Source of the DNA: Chitinophaga rhizophila
Lineage (GTDB): Bacteria > Bacteroidota > Bacteroidia > Chitinophagales > Chitinophagaceae
DNA length: 64,000 nucleotides
Direction: 5' to 3'
NCBI RefSeq assembly: GCF_019492185.1
Contig: NZ_JAICCF010000005.1
Location: forward strand, 496,001 to 560,000
A program made the position numbers and the translations under genes. The notes beneath the pieces were generated by a model. It saw only the letters and a list, made by a program, of their open reading frames with translations, had not been told where the DNA came from and made no database searches. Positions 27,335 to 36,741 of this stretch are shown here, one piece after another; the first letter of the stretch is position 1; each line of letters begins with the position of its first letter.

Positions 27335-28252
27335 ATGGAAGAAATATATAAAGATGACCAACTGATCAAACAGTGGGATGGCTTCACTAATCATATGGTA
27401 ACAGTCAACGGAACAGAACTGCACTATGTTGATGGCGGACATGGTCCTGCATTGATCTGCCTTCCAGGATGGCCGCAAACTTGGTATTCTTTTCACAGAA
27501 TAGCACCGGAATTAGCCAAATACTTCAGGGTTATAGTTGTAGACATCCGCGGTATGGGCAGTTCAGCTGCGCCATTAACTGGGTATGATAAGAAAACGAT
27601 GGCGACAGACATTTACGAATTGATCTTACAGCTTGAATTGGGACCGGTAAATGTGATCGGACATGATATAGGTGGTATGGTAGCTTGCAGCCTGGCTTTT
27701 AATTTCCCAGATGTAGTATCACGATTGCTGCTGGCAGACGGTCTGCACCCAAACGAAGGGATGATGCAGATGCCGCTTATGCCTGCAAAGGGAACCTTTG
27801 GGGATAAGATTGACAACCAGCGTCCATATACCTGGTGGATGGGTTTCAATCAGGTGAAAGAGCTTCCGGAGAAATTACTGGCTGGGAGATATCGCTACCT
27901 GCTGGACTGGCTTTTTCGTTACGTAATGACAGACGATTCCCAAATGTCTGACTTTGAAAGAGAAATTTATGCTGCTGTATATGACTCGCCTGAGCGAATA
28001 CGCGCCTCAAATGCCTGGTACCAGGCCTTCAATGAAGATATTGAACATGCAAAAACTTACCAGCAACTAAAAATGCCGGTATTGGGTATTGCCAGCAACG
28101 TTTCATATGGTTATTATCAGTACTCATTGCCTTTGATAGCCGAAAATTATAAGTTGGTACATCTCCCCTTAACCGGACATTATCTTTTCGAAGAAAATCC
28201 ACAGGAGGTTAATGCGATAATACTGGAATTTCTCGGGCAAGAGAGAAGGTGA
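27335..28252 (+). CDS. Alpha/beta hydrolase, epoxide-hydrolase-like
   Basis: A 305-residue alpha/beta hydrolase. The nucleophile elbow reads 'VIGHDIGGMVA', which has Asp instead of Ser and is typical of soluble epoxide hydrolases and haloalkane dehalogenases. The oxyanion region 'LPGWPQTWYSF' (HGxP-like) supports epoxide hydrolase. The catalytic His is in 'LTGHYLFEENP' near the C-terminus. I chose ATG 27335 because an earlier in-frame start (27185) lies inside the NmrA gene and adds 50 unrelated residues. Likely cytoplasmic; substrate unknown. Confidence 0.85.
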   Translation: MEEIYKDDQLIKQWDGFTNHMVTVNGTELHYVDGGHGPALICLPGWPQTWYSFHRIAPELAKYFRVIVVDIRGMGSSAAPLTGYDKKTMATDIYELILQLELGPVNVIGHDIGGMVACSLAFNFPDVVSRLLLADGLHPNEGMMQMPLMPAKGTFGDKIDNQRPYTWWMGFNQVKELPEKLLAGRYRYLLDWLFRYVMTDDSQMSDFEREIYAAVYDSPERIRASNAWYQAFNEDIEHAKTYQQLKMPVLGIASNVSYGYYQYSLPLIAENYKLVHLPLTGHYLFEENPQEVNAIILEFLGQERR

Positions 28253-28315
28253 AGCTGACAGGAACTATTTTCTCACAATGCAAGAATTGAAAAAACTGAC
28301 ATATCTAGCATGAAA

Positions 28316-28348
28316 ATAGGCTTGTCAATTAATAATATACAAGCCTAT
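28316..28348 (+). terminator. Intrinsic terminator
   Basis: ATAGGCTTGT and ACAAGCCTAT pair perfectly around a 13-base AT-rich loop, 64 bases after the hydrolase stop. Confidence 0.7.
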
Positions 28349-28486
28349 TAGCGCCTGGTAACACTAAGTTTACCAACCTGTTGATGCTAGTTATTAGAAA
28401 CGGGACTCTTACATTCTGGTCGTTGTATGTATACGTTTAATAATTTCTGGGGATAGGGTATAAACTGAAGACAAGTATGACACCAC

Positions 28487-28714
28487 TTATTCTGTTGATA
28501 ACGCCCCGTTCCATTGGTCACTGGTTTCATCTTCTAAAATGACCGTTCCGACAATAGCATCATCTATTTCTTCTGTTGGGTTGCTCGATTCAGAAATTGA
28601 AAGCTTGCCCCACCTAAATCGGAAATAGAACATCCTCCCGTCCTCTAATATGCCTTCGTATTGCGTCGGAGAGGCAGAACATGTACATTCAATTTGTATA
28701 ATTGTTGCTTTCAT
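28487..28714 (-). CDS. Hypothetical 75-residue protein
   Basis: A short acidic protein beginning 'MKATIIQIECTCSAS' with a beta-rich pattern ('YEGILEDGRMFYFRFRWGKL') and an acidic tail. The alternation of hydrophobic and polar residues and the sensible start suggest a real gene, but I recognise no family. No signal peptide. It lies just outside the left end of the repeat-bounded island. Confidence 0.5.
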   Translation of the reverse strand: MKATIIQIECTCSASPTQYEGILEDGRMFYFRFRWGKLSISESSNPTEEIDDAIVGTVILEDETSDQWNGALSTE

Positions 28715-28920
28715 ATATCGAATTTGATGGTAATAATTGAAATGTCCGAAGGAGTAGAGGTACTAAGCGTATGTATAGCTTTAAAATGCTTTGGCAGGGT
28801 ATTAATTATCCCCTCAATAACAGTCATGTCATATTGGACATAATGGGTTCTTACACCTCTTACAGAACCAATTCAGATTTGAATATGATACACTTAAAAA
28901 GTGTAGGAACAGTTTAAAAT

Positions 28921-28949
28921 AGTAAAGCCGGTCGAAGAGCGGCTTTACT
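28921..28949. terminator. Hairpin next to split repeat copy A
   Basis: AGTAAAGCCG and CGGCTTTACT pair perfectly around a 9-base loop, followed by ATTTT and then the repeat. The same arrangement recurs at the other repeat copies. Confidence 0.75.
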
Positions 28950-28956
28950 ATTTTCA

Positions 28957-28981
28957 GTGCCTAGTAGCGAAGCAATCTCGA
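28957..28981 (+). repeat. Island repeat copy A, left half (25 bases)
   Basis: GTGCCTAGTAGCGA...TCTCGA corresponds to bases 1-25 of the 55-bp repeat seen whole at 31721, 37337 and 40186. The other 30 bases lie at 30526-30555, on the far side of the group II intron. Rejoined, the copy is exactly 55 bases long. Confidence 0.85.
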
Positions 28982-30525
28982 CTGCGCTGTGCAAAGTCCG
29001 TGAGGGGAGGATTTTTTTAGATGAAACACCTCGAAATTACCCGACAGTTAACCAATCCTGTCCGACAAGGTCTAGTCAACCATCGGAAGCGAGTCTTGCG
29101 TAGTCGTCAGATATGATGGCACGAAGCGTAGACAGCGACTGCCGAAGGTATGCTACCTGCGCCTTGAAGTGTTCCTGTATGTCGAAGCTTTAGTTGTTCG
29201 TAAGGCTAAAGCAACATCAAACCTGCGTTATAGAGGAGTGGGGGCGATTCGACCGGGGTCTGAGAACATATCAAAGGCAGACTGGGGTGATACGGGAACA
29301 CGGGAGAGCCTAACGTCTCCAAACGGAAGTCGGTTTATGGGATTGACCGAACAAGAATAATCCAGGCTTACAAGGTTTGTATCGTCACCTTGTAAGTGTA
29401 AAGAAATGGCGATATCGGGAGGTATCCGAACCGAGAGAAATTGAAGGTAAGGAGAAGGACGAAGGCAGTCTTAGCATCCTCATAGTACCGTTAGAAGTGT
29501 GGGAAATCACCTCTATGAAAGCTACTTAGTAGGAAAGGAGGATGTCTGTTTACGGAACTAGCATTTTAGTAAAACTAAATGTACCAGAGACATGAACGAG
29601 GTGTTAACCGTAGAGATGCAGATAGCGGCCCGGGCAAGGAAGTATCCGGGAGATGCGCTGACTAACCTGCATGATTTTATTGACAGCAGCCTATTGCATG
29701 ACTGCTTCGATTCCCTGAATAAGAAGGGAGCAAGCGGCGTAGATGGCGAGAAATGGACTGATTACAATAAACAAAGAAATGAGAGAATCCCGAGTTATTG
29801 ATGGCTTTTAGGAGCGGAAAGTATCGTACACCCAACATCCGGCGGTATTTATATCTAAAGGAGATGGAAAGCTGCGTCCGTTAGTTCTTCCTACAGTAGA
29901 AGATAAGCTGTTGCAGACGGCTGCAACGCGCGTCCTGACGCCGATATATGAAGAGATATTCTATCGTGAATCGTATGAATTTAGGCCGGGCAAATCCCAA
30001 CACCAGGCAGTAGAAGAACTGTCCAGAGTAGTGAGCATGAACCGGATGAGTTAAATTATAGACGCAGACATGCAAAACTACTTTGGTAGCATCAACCACG
30101 GCTGCCTGCGTAAGTTCCTTAACCTAAAGATAAAAGATGGTGTGACAAGGAAAATGATAGACAAGTGGTTGAAGGCAGGTATACTTGAAAATGGTCAGGT
30201 CATGTATCCCACGAAAGGTACTCCTCAGGGAGGTAGCATATCCCCGTAACTGAGTAACATTTACCTGCACTATGTACTTGATACCTGGTTCAAAGATCGC
30301 ATCCGGCGATTACTGAAGGATGACAGCTTTATGATCCGTTTTGCGGATGACTTTCCTCTTGGGTTTACCAACAAGGAAGATGCATTACGAGTGATGGCAG
30401 TTTTACCGAAACGATTAAGTAAATACGGACTGACCCTTTACCCAAAAGAGACCATGTTAATTGCGGGAAAGCCGCTCGTATAGGTCTGTGGGGGAGCGGG
30501 GAGGTAACGAACCGCTCTACCCGGA
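28982..30525 (+). mobile_element. Degenerate group II intron inserted in a repeat copy
   Basis: The first 600 bases have the character of a group II intron ribozyme: a 5' end near CTGCGC (intron consensus GTGYG), long purine-rich paired stretches, and an internal reading frame for a reverse transcriptase beginning at 29592. The end, 'TCTGTGGGGGAGCGGGG' to 'CCGCTCTACCCGG', looks like domain VI with the usual 3' terminus. Domain V and the maturase/endonuclease end of the protein appear deleted. Boundaries are set by the interrupted repeat and are good to about 3 bases. At about 1.5 kb it is shorter than the 2-2.5 kb of intact bacterial introns with an encoded protein. Confidence 0.8.
29592..30483 (+). 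pseudogene. Group II intron reverse transcriptase (LtrA-like), decayed
   Basis: Starts well ('MNEVLTVEMQIAARA', then 'LHDFIDSSLLHDCF' and 'KGASGVDG') and breaks at a stop near 29799. After frameshifts it continues with 'GDGKLRPLVLPTVEDKLLQ', 'YRESYEFRPGKSQHQAVEEL', a stop near 30052, 'DADMQNYFGSI', 'PTKGTPQGGSISP', another stop near 30247, and 'FMIRFADDFPLGF', where the catalytic YADD box is FADD. It ends at a stop after 'AGKPLV'. The maturase (X) domain and the HNH endonuclease are missing. It cannot make an active protein. Confidence 0.9.
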
Positions 30526-30555
30526 ACCAAGTGCTCTTGATTATTAGTAAATTAA
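30526..30555 (+). repeat. Island repeat copy A, right half (30 bases)
   Basis: ACCAAGTGC...TGATTATTAGTAAATTAA matches bases 26-55 of the intact copies. It is the 3' flank of the intron. About 115 bases after it comes the end of the minus-strand gene at 30673. Confidence 0.85.
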
Positions 30556-30672
30556 ATCGCTGCCGCCATGAAAAGTAGTGAAAGTAATTTGGCGTTAAAT
30601 CACAGCCTTTCTATAGATTTTCGGATCAAGAACAACCTTTTTCTAGTAATATTCCACAGGACGTTATTTACT

Positions 30673-31491
30673 CTAATGTTTACCGGTAATCATCTCAGTA
30701 AAAGCTCCTATGATTTTCTTTTCTGACATTTCCAGACCGGCGGTGTGTATGTTCGCTTCTTTCAACATTGCCAGATAGCCAATGCAGCCCATTTTCAGGT
30801 TAAAACCTGGCCATTTATGGGCCATTGTTTCCCATATGCCCAATATGCTATTATTTACGATCAGCAGCTTATTGTCTACATCAATGACCATGTGGTATGA
30901 TGAACGCGTTTCGCCTTCTACAGGTAATGGTATTGATGGCTTTTCCAGCAATATATTAATTGATGTCTCTCCGTAACAAATAACGTGCTCCAACTGTACA
31001 GTCATTGTCTCAATGACATAAATACTCTCATTTTGTCTGATAATGAATAATGCGTGTGGATAGCCATCATCGATTTCATCATTCAACATCACATCAACAG
31101 TCGGAGAGGTATACTTTGGGATTATTTGAGCTGAAGTGTACTTAATCCCAATAAGCTTCTCAGCATCGTACATGTAGTTGGCTAAGTGCATTAATTGCCA
31201 ACCGGGCCATTTTTTCTTCAATGCAGCAAGGAAGTAATGTAACACTGAGGTTTCATGCTCAAGTTCCCAAGACCAAAATCCGAGTAGTTTCTTCTCAATA
31301 TCAGCAATGACAAATCCTTCCATCCATCCATGTTCACTTAAGTGTTCTGTGATGGTACATTCCTTTACATATTCTAAGAATGCATTTTCTCCGAGATACA
31401 GATCGTATGGAACACGACTGGCAGCCCATCGATCTTGATAAATTCTAAGTCCATCTTTACTTTTAATAGTATAGTTTACGCGGCTTCCCAT
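30673..31491 (-). CDS. Hypothetical protein with a duplicated domain, candidate immunity protein
   Basis: A 272-residue cytoplasmic protein without signal peptide or membrane helix. I recognise no family. Two related halves are visible: residues 61-116 ('VIADIEKKLLGF' ... 'KKWPGWQLMHL' ... 'MYDAEKLIGI') and 202-249 ('VIDVDNKLLIV' ... 'HKWPGFNLKMG' ... 'YLAMLKEANI'). The K-W-P-G-aromatic core repeats almost exactly. It lies alone between two copies of the island repeat, on the opposite strand to the RHS gene, as an island cargo gene. A role as immunity protein is a guess from context. Confidence 0.65.
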   Translation of the reverse strand: MGSRVNYTIKSKDGLRIYQDRWAASRVPYDLYLGENAFLEYVKECTITEHLSEHGWMEGFVIADIEKKLLGFWSWELEHETSVLHYFLAALKKKWPGWQLMHLANYMYDAEKLIGIKYTSAQIIPKYTSPTVDVMLNDEIDDGYPHALFIIRQNESIYVIETMTVQLEHVICYGETSINILLEKPSIPLPVEGETRSSYHMVIDVDNKLLIVNNSILGIWETMAHKWPGFNLKMGCIGYLAMLKEANIHTAGLEMSEKKIIGAFTEMITGKH

Positions 31492-31689
31492 TAATATTCA
31501 ATTGTTTGCCTTTGCGTTTACAAAATAGCACATTTGTTCCTGAAATAAGCATTATCTTTTGGGGAACAGCGTTAGTAAGTAGGAACACTTTCTACAGGAG
31601 TTTGGGAACGAATACAAAGGATAGAGATCGAACCAATTATAGATTGAATATGAATGAATTAAAATACCATAAAACTTATTTAAAATAGA

Positions 31690-31712
31690 AAATCCGCTAC
31701 TAGAGCGGATTT
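31690..31712. terminator. Hairpin next to repeat copy B
   Basis: AAATCCGCT and AGCGGATTT pair perfectly, followed by CTATTTTT and then the repeat. Confidence 0.75.
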
Positions 31713-31720
31713 CTATTTTT

Positions 31721-31775
31721 GTGCCCAGTAGTGGATCATTCTCGAACCAGGTAGTATTGATAATTAGTAAGTTAA
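31721..31775 (+). repeat. Island repeat copy B (55 bp)
   Basis: Begins GTGCCCAGTAGTGG, holds TCTCGAACCAG and ends TGATAATTAGTAAGTTAA. Read on the minus strand the first half is CTGGTTCGA...CTACTGGGCAC, like the T-arm and acceptor end of the tRNA-Leu at 41.0 kb. Confidence 0.88.
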
Positions 31776-31835
31776 TATCCATTCTGCTATGTGACGGCTA
31801 TTACTAAGAGTCCATTTGCGAATTTTATATTACGC

Positions 31836-31866
31836 TTTGGAGAGGTAAATTGGTTTTGTATATTTG
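31836..31866 (+). promoter_or_regulatory. Bacteroidota-type promoter of the RHS gene
   Basis: TTTG at 31836-31839 and TATATTTG at 31859-31866 are separated by 19 bases, a full match to the TTTG / TAnnTTTG promoter of Bacteroidota. The RHS start codon lies 117 bases beyond, leaving a long leader. Confidence 0.75.
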
Positions 31867-31982
31867 TAGAGCTTTTAATAACAGTACCATAGTGTTTGTT
31901 TCAATATACCTGTTATAGTAGAATAGTTAAGTAAAACTGCCTGTAATATTAGCCGACAATTATAATGTAAGTAAGTCCCTCT

Positions 31983-34900
31983 ATGAAATTTAGTGTACTG
32001 CGTGGAATTGCCTTAGTTTCAACCCTATTATTATCATCTGTCCTTTTTGCACAAAAGCCGGGAGGAGTACGTAGCACCGCTACTGCAGTTCCGTTACCAT
32101 CATCTTATACCAATACTAATATTAACTATGTCAGGACCTGGGATCCAGATATGCCATTAAGTGATACGGCAGCAGTAAAGGCCGCTGCCAGAAAGGTGAG
32201 AGAAGTGAAGCAAACAACTCAATATCTGGACGGCTTGGGAAGACCCATACAAACAGTGGCTAAAGGAATTACTGCCAATGGTAAGGACCTGGTACAAACG
32301 GAGGTATATGATGAATTTGGACGACAGCAATATCAATACTTGCCCTATGCAGATCAGTCGTCTGCCGATGGAAGGTTTAAAACTGATCCATTTACGACAC
32401 AAAGTAATTTCTATAAGAACGGCGTGTTGAACCCGGGAGTTATCGGAGAAAACATCTTTTATAGTAAAACAGACTTTGAAGCTTCCCCTTTAAACAGGAT
32501 TTTGAAAACATATGCGCCGGGGAATAGCTGGTCAGGCAAGCCAGTTGAGGCCCGTTACCTGGTGAATTTGGCAACTGACTCTGTAAGATTATGGAATATA
32601 GGATATGGATTACCTACTAGTACCGGGTATTATAGTGCAGGTCAGTTATACAAGACCGTGAGTATTGATGAACAACAGAACCAGGTAGTCGAGTATAAAG
32701 ACAAAGATGGGCATGTTGTCTTAAAAAAGGTTCAGATAGCAGATGCTCCAGCTGCCGGGGCGTATGGATGGTTATGTACCTATTACGTCTATGATGACCT
32801 GGGCAATCTGCGATACGTTATTCCTCCCCAAGGTGTTGAGTCGATTAAGATTAATTGGACTGTAACTACAGCAGTAGATACTGGTTTATGTTATCAGTAT
32901 CAATATGATGGTCGCCAAAGAATGATTGTGAAGCGGATACCGGGATCGGGTCGTGTTTTTATGGTTTACGATAACCGTGACCGGTTAGTATTTATCCAGG
33001 ATTCAGTTCAACGTTCAAAGTCACCCATGGAGTGGCTGGTGACCTTTTATGATGAATTGAATCGCCCCACTATGACCGGGATATACAAGAATACTATTTC
33101 TGCGGATTCCTTACAGAAACGAATGAATGCAGTCGCTGGTTCAAAGTCGGTGGCCTATACAGCTCCCGGGAAGGAGGATTTATATGTTTATGCGCATGAG
33201 GGCAATGACTTATATACAGCTACGAAGAGCATATCACTGCTGGAGGGCTTTGATAGTGGCACAGGCACAGAGCTAGTGGCGGAGATTAATCCGTCAGCTG
33301 GGGAGACAATCTCCATTACTGCCAGTAATCCGTTACCAGATATCCCAGCATCATCGCTAATGCCGTTGACGTACACTTTTTATGATAAGTATGATTATGC
33401 AGGTAAGCTTGCATTTGTAGGAGCTGATACTACTAAACTACAGGCCGCAGATACACTTTATCCTGATAGAAGGCCAGTTACAACTATGACAAACGGCCTG
33501 GTAACAGGTACAAAGGTAAGGGTGTTGGGAACGGATAAATGGCTTACAACTACTACTTATTACAATGATAAAGGACGTACTGTGCAAGTAGTAGCCGAGA
33601 ACAACCTCGGAGGAAAAGATGTTATGTCAACGTTGTACAGTTACAAAGGCCTTGTTTTAGGAACCTACCTGCGTCATCAGAATCCCAAAAGTACAATACC
33701 TCAGACTACACTACTGACAATTATGACATATGACCATGGTGGGCGGTTATTGACGGTTAAGAAGCGTTTAAATGATGATGTCAGTCAGGAAAGGATGGTA
33801 GCAGCTAACAGCTATAATGAGCTAGGTCAGCTGCGTCTTAAACGCTTGGGAGTGACCGCCTCGGGGGCGATGTTGGATACATTAAACTATACATATAATA
33901 TCCGTGGATGGTTACAGGGCATTAACAAGAACTTTGTCAATAGTGGTAATGTGACCAGTAACTGGTTTGGTCAGGAACTGAGTTACGATTATGGCTTTAC
34001 GGCTGCTCAGCTCAACGGTAACATAGCGGGAGTAAAGTGGAAGACACGTGCAGACAGCGCTTTTGCATACGGTTATAATTACGACAGGGCAAATCGGTTG
34101 ACGGGCGCTTATTTTACCCAACGAAACGGAGCCAGCTGGGCACAGGGAGCAAAGGACTTTTCTGTGAGCAACCTGAGTTATGATGCCAATGGTAACATCA
34201 AAACCATGTTACAGAAGGGTATGGTTGGTACAGCTAGTAAGACGATCGATAGTTTGATCTACACATATCCGTCAAATAGTAACAGATTATTGGGTGTTCG
34301 GGATATAGACTCATCTATTACAAAGTCAGCGCAGCTCGGCGATTTCATAGATGGTAATACCTCCGTGAAAGATTACGCTTATGATGCTAATGGTAATATG
34401 ATTGCAGATTTGAATAAGCGTATATCATCAATTACTTATAATCATCTGAACTTACCCTCAGTAATTACTATGGCAGGAAAAGGTACGATTACCTATTTAT
34501 ATGATGCTATGGGTAATAAATTATCTAAGACGGTAGTGGATAACATCGGAAGTGTGGCAAAGACAACAGTGATAGATTACGACGGGATATTTGTTTATAA
34601 GCGGGATAGCCTTGAATTGATCAATCATGAAGAGGGGCGTATAAGACCAGTGTATAAAAGAGGTAATCCTGTAGGATATGCATACGATTATTTTGAGAAG
34701 GACCATTTGGGTAATGTGCGAACAGTATTGACGGATCAGACCGACTTTACCATGTATGCAGCAACTATGGAGAGTAGTGCTGCGGCAACCGAGACAGCAT
34801 TATTCAGCAATATTGAAGAGACGCGGGTAGAGAAGCCATCAGGTTATCCCTTAGATGAGACTACCTCAGAGAATAAATCAGTAGCTAGGTTAAATGGTAA

Positions 34901-36302
34901 AGCTGAAGGAAAGAAGATCGGACCTTCGCTGGTGTTAAGGGTAATGGCAGGAGATACTGTTCAGATCAGTGCTCGTGCTTTTTATAAGTCTGACGGACCA
35001 AAGGATAATGGTCAGAAGGCACCAGTAGAAGATATACTGGCGGGTTTAGTACAGGCTTTTGGAGGAAGTGCTGGAGAAAGTGAGGCACATGATGCGGTGC
35101 TTTCTAACGGTACACCATTCAATGCTGACTTTTATAGAAATACCTATCAACGTTTAAGAGAGAAGGAAGCAGACAATGGACCGTCAGATCGTCCGAAAGC
35201 ATACTTAAGTTTTGTTTTGTTTGATGATGACTTTAAATTAGTAGAGGAAAATAGTGGTGTTAGGCAGGTGAAATCAATCCCGGATGAATTACAGGAGCTA
35301 AAAGTGGGAAAGATGCAGGTAGTTAAAAGTGGCTATTTATATGTTTACACGAATAATGAGAGTCAACAAGACGTTTACTTTGATAATATGCTTTTGGGCT
35401 TGACTAGTGGACCGTTATTGGAGCAAACTCATTATTATCCGTTTGGATTGACGATGGCAGGAATTAGCATTGACGCTATCAACCCAGGAATTTTTAAAAA
35501 TAAGTTGAAGTACAATGAAGGTTCAGAAATTCAAAATGAGGAGTTTTCTGACGGAAGTGGACTAGAGTTATATGGAACGAAATTAAGAACTCTTGATCCG
35601 CAGTTGGGAAGATTTTGGCAAATCGATCCGAGGCCTAATCCTGCTAACAGTCTTTATGCTTCTATGGAAAATAATCCTGTCAGGTTTAATGATCCATTAG
35701 GTGACAGTATTATTCCAAACGTTACTTATGATTATTCAAAGACAGCGAATCCTGTTGCATTGAGTGATTTAGGAAGTACTACTCTTACCAGTATTGATGT
35801 AACTAGTGCATCAAGTACAAATATTGATATTTCTTTGAGCTTTACAATTAGCCTTTCTGCTGCATTTAAAGGGCAAACACTGGAGACAAACATAGAAAAA
35901 CAGAACTTAGGGTTGGAGAGAGAAGTTAACGCACATGAAGAAGGGCATAAGGATCAGTTATTGGAAGCTGCGATAACGCCTGTCACTATTTCGGTGAACA
36001 TTGACGGCATTTCAACTAGTTTTACGGGGCAGGCAGACCAGGTTATAGTGAATGCTACAGCAACATTTACCAGTTCCAATGCTGCGGCGGGAATGAACGC
36101 TGATCAACGAAGAGATTTCGTAGATAATAATATTGGCGTTCCCGCTTTGAATGCAATGAACAGCAATATTATAGCTGCTGAAAATGCTGCAAATAAGGAA
36201 TCCGATGCTAATGTTCGGGCAGCGAGGACCTTGGGCGCTAGTACAATTAAATATAGTAATGGGAATACGCGCGTAATATATCAAAATAGAGAAATTAAAT
36301 AA
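31983..36302 (+). CDS. RHS/YD-repeat polymorphic toxin with C-terminal HEEGH motif
   Basis: A 1439-residue exported RHS protein: signal peptide ('LVSTLLLSSVLFAQ'), an N-terminal DUF6443-like region ('VKQTTQYLDGLGRPIQTVAKG' read in parts, residues 70-100), then dozens of YD repeats ('YDANGNIKTM', 'YDANGNMIADLN', 'YLYDAMGNKLSKTV'), and the RHS-associated core near residues 1195-1240 ('LGRFWQIDPRPNP', 'NNPVRFNDPLGD'). After the conserved 'DPLGD' come about 199 residues that differ in character and hold HEEGH at 1318-1322 (HExxH). By RHS family logic this is the toxin domain; a zinc protease is suggested but unproven. A small exported protein follows 1 base after the stop. It has its own promoter at 31836. 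Confidence 0.85.
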   Translation: MKFSVLRGIALVSTLLLSSVLFAQKPGGVRSTATAVPLPSSYTNTNINYVRTWDPDMPLSDTAAVKAAARKVREVKQTTQYLDGLGRPIQTVAKGITANGKDLVQTEVYDEFGRQQYQYLPYADQSSADGRFKTDPFTTQSNFYKNGVLNPGVIGENIFYSKTDFEASPLNRILKTYAPGNSWSGKPVEARYLVNLATDSVRLWNIGYGLPTSTGYYSAGQLYKTVSIDEQQNQVVEYKDKDGHVVLKKVQIADAPAAGAYGWLCTYYVYDDLGNLRYVIPPQGVESIKINWTVTTAVDTGLCYQYQYDGRQRMIVKRIPGSGRVFMVYDNRDRLVFIQDSVQRSKSPMEWLVTFYDELNRPTMTGIYKNTISADSLQKRMNAVAGSKSVAYTAPGKEDLYVYAHEGNDLYTATKSISLLEGFDSGTGTELVAEINPSAGETISITASNPLPDIPASSLMPLTYTFYDKYDYAGKLAFVGADTTKLQAADTLYPDRRPVTTMTNGLVTGTKVRVLGTDKWLTTTTYYNDKGRTVQVVAENNLGGKDVMSTLYSYKGLVLGTYLRHQNPKSTIPQTTLLTIMTYDHGGRLLTVKKRLNDDVSQERMVAANSYNELGQLRLKRLGVTASGAMLDTLNYTYNIRGWLQGINKNFVNSGNVTSNWFGQELSYDYGFTAAQLNGNIAGVKWKTRADSAFAYGYNYDRANRLTGAYFTQRNGASWAQGAKDFSVSNLSYDANGNIKTMLQKGMVGTASKTIDSLIYTYPSNSNRLLGVRDIDSSITKSAQLGDFIDGNTSVKDYAYDANGNMIADLNKRISSITYNHLNLPSVITMAGKGTITYLYDAMGNKLSKTVVDNIGSVAKTTVIDYDGIFVYKRDSLELINHEEGRIRPVYKRGNPVGYAYDYFEKDHLGNVRTVLTDQTDFTMYAATMESSAAATETALFSNIEETRVEKPSGYPLDETTSENKSVARLNGKAEGKKIGPSLVLRVMAGDTVQISARAFYKSDGPKDNGQKAPVEDILAGLVQAFGGSAGESEAHDAVLSNGTPFNADFYRNTYQRLREKEADNGPSDRPKAYLSFVLFDDDFKLVEENSGVRQVKSIPDELQELKVGKMQVVKSGYLYVYTNNESQQDVYFDNMLLGLTSGPLLEQTHYYPFGLTMAGISIDAINPGIFKNKLKYNEGSEIQNEEFSDGSGLELYGTKLRTLDPQLGRFWQIDPRPNPANSLYASMENNPVRFNDPLGDSIIPNVTYDYSKTANPVALSDLGSTTLTSIDVTSASSTNIDISLSFTISLSAAFKGQTLETNIEKQNLGLEREVNAHEEGHKDQLLEAAITPVTISVNIDGISTSFTGQADQVIVNATATFTSSNAAAGMNADQRRDFVDNNIGVPALNAMNSNIIAAENAANKESDANVRAARTLGASTIKYSNGNTRVIYQNREIK

Positions 36303-36303
36303 C

Positions 36304-36741
36304 ATGAAAGTAACATTGTTCCTAATTCTCCTGCTTAATGCGTATGTATCATTGGCGCAAGATATTGATACATGTTTAACAGTAAGCGTCGGCCTTCGCA
36401 TAGACAGGATAAAAGGTAGACAGAAACAAATAATTACTTATGCCGACAGTATTAATAATTATATGCGTGGAGCACTTCCAAGGTTCCTTCATGATGAATG
36501 TTTTGATACAAACGTCAACTTATGGGATAATTTTCATGCACCAATTTCTCTAAGATGGAAAGTTCTGGAAATGGTTAATAATAGAATTGCTTTAAAGAGT
36601 ATCCTAGAAAAGGATGATAGGAAACTGGACAAAAAATGTAGCTGTCAGCGTCGGAAGGAGATAGGATTTAATATACCAATGATGGATAGTTCTTTCAGGC
36701 AATTAATAAAAAAGCGCTATGATCAGTTAAGTACAAACTGA
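36304..36741 (+). CDS. Exported hypothetical protein, candidate RHS immunity protein
   Basis: A 145-residue protein with a clear signal peptide ('LFLILLLNAYVSLAQ') and a mature part with four Cys (in 'IDTCLTV', 'HDECFDT' and 'KKCSCQR'). I recognise no family. It begins one base after the RHS stop codon, so it is translated with it. Immunity genes sit in exactly this place in RHS systems. Its export fits a toxin that acts in the periplasm, where the candidate HEEGH protease would meet its substrates. The function is inferred only from position and topology. Confidence 0.7.
   Translation: MKVTLFLILLLNAYVSLAQDIDTCLTVSVGLRIDRIKGRQKQIITYADSINNYMRGALPRFLHDECFDTNVNLWDNFHAPISLRWKVLEMVNNRIALKSILEKDDRKLDKKCSCQRRKEIGFNIPMMDSSFRQLIKKRYDQLSTN

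Noticed and set aside
29881-30099. Minus-strand frame inside the group II intron
   Set aside because: Antisense to the reverse-transcriptase pseudogene.
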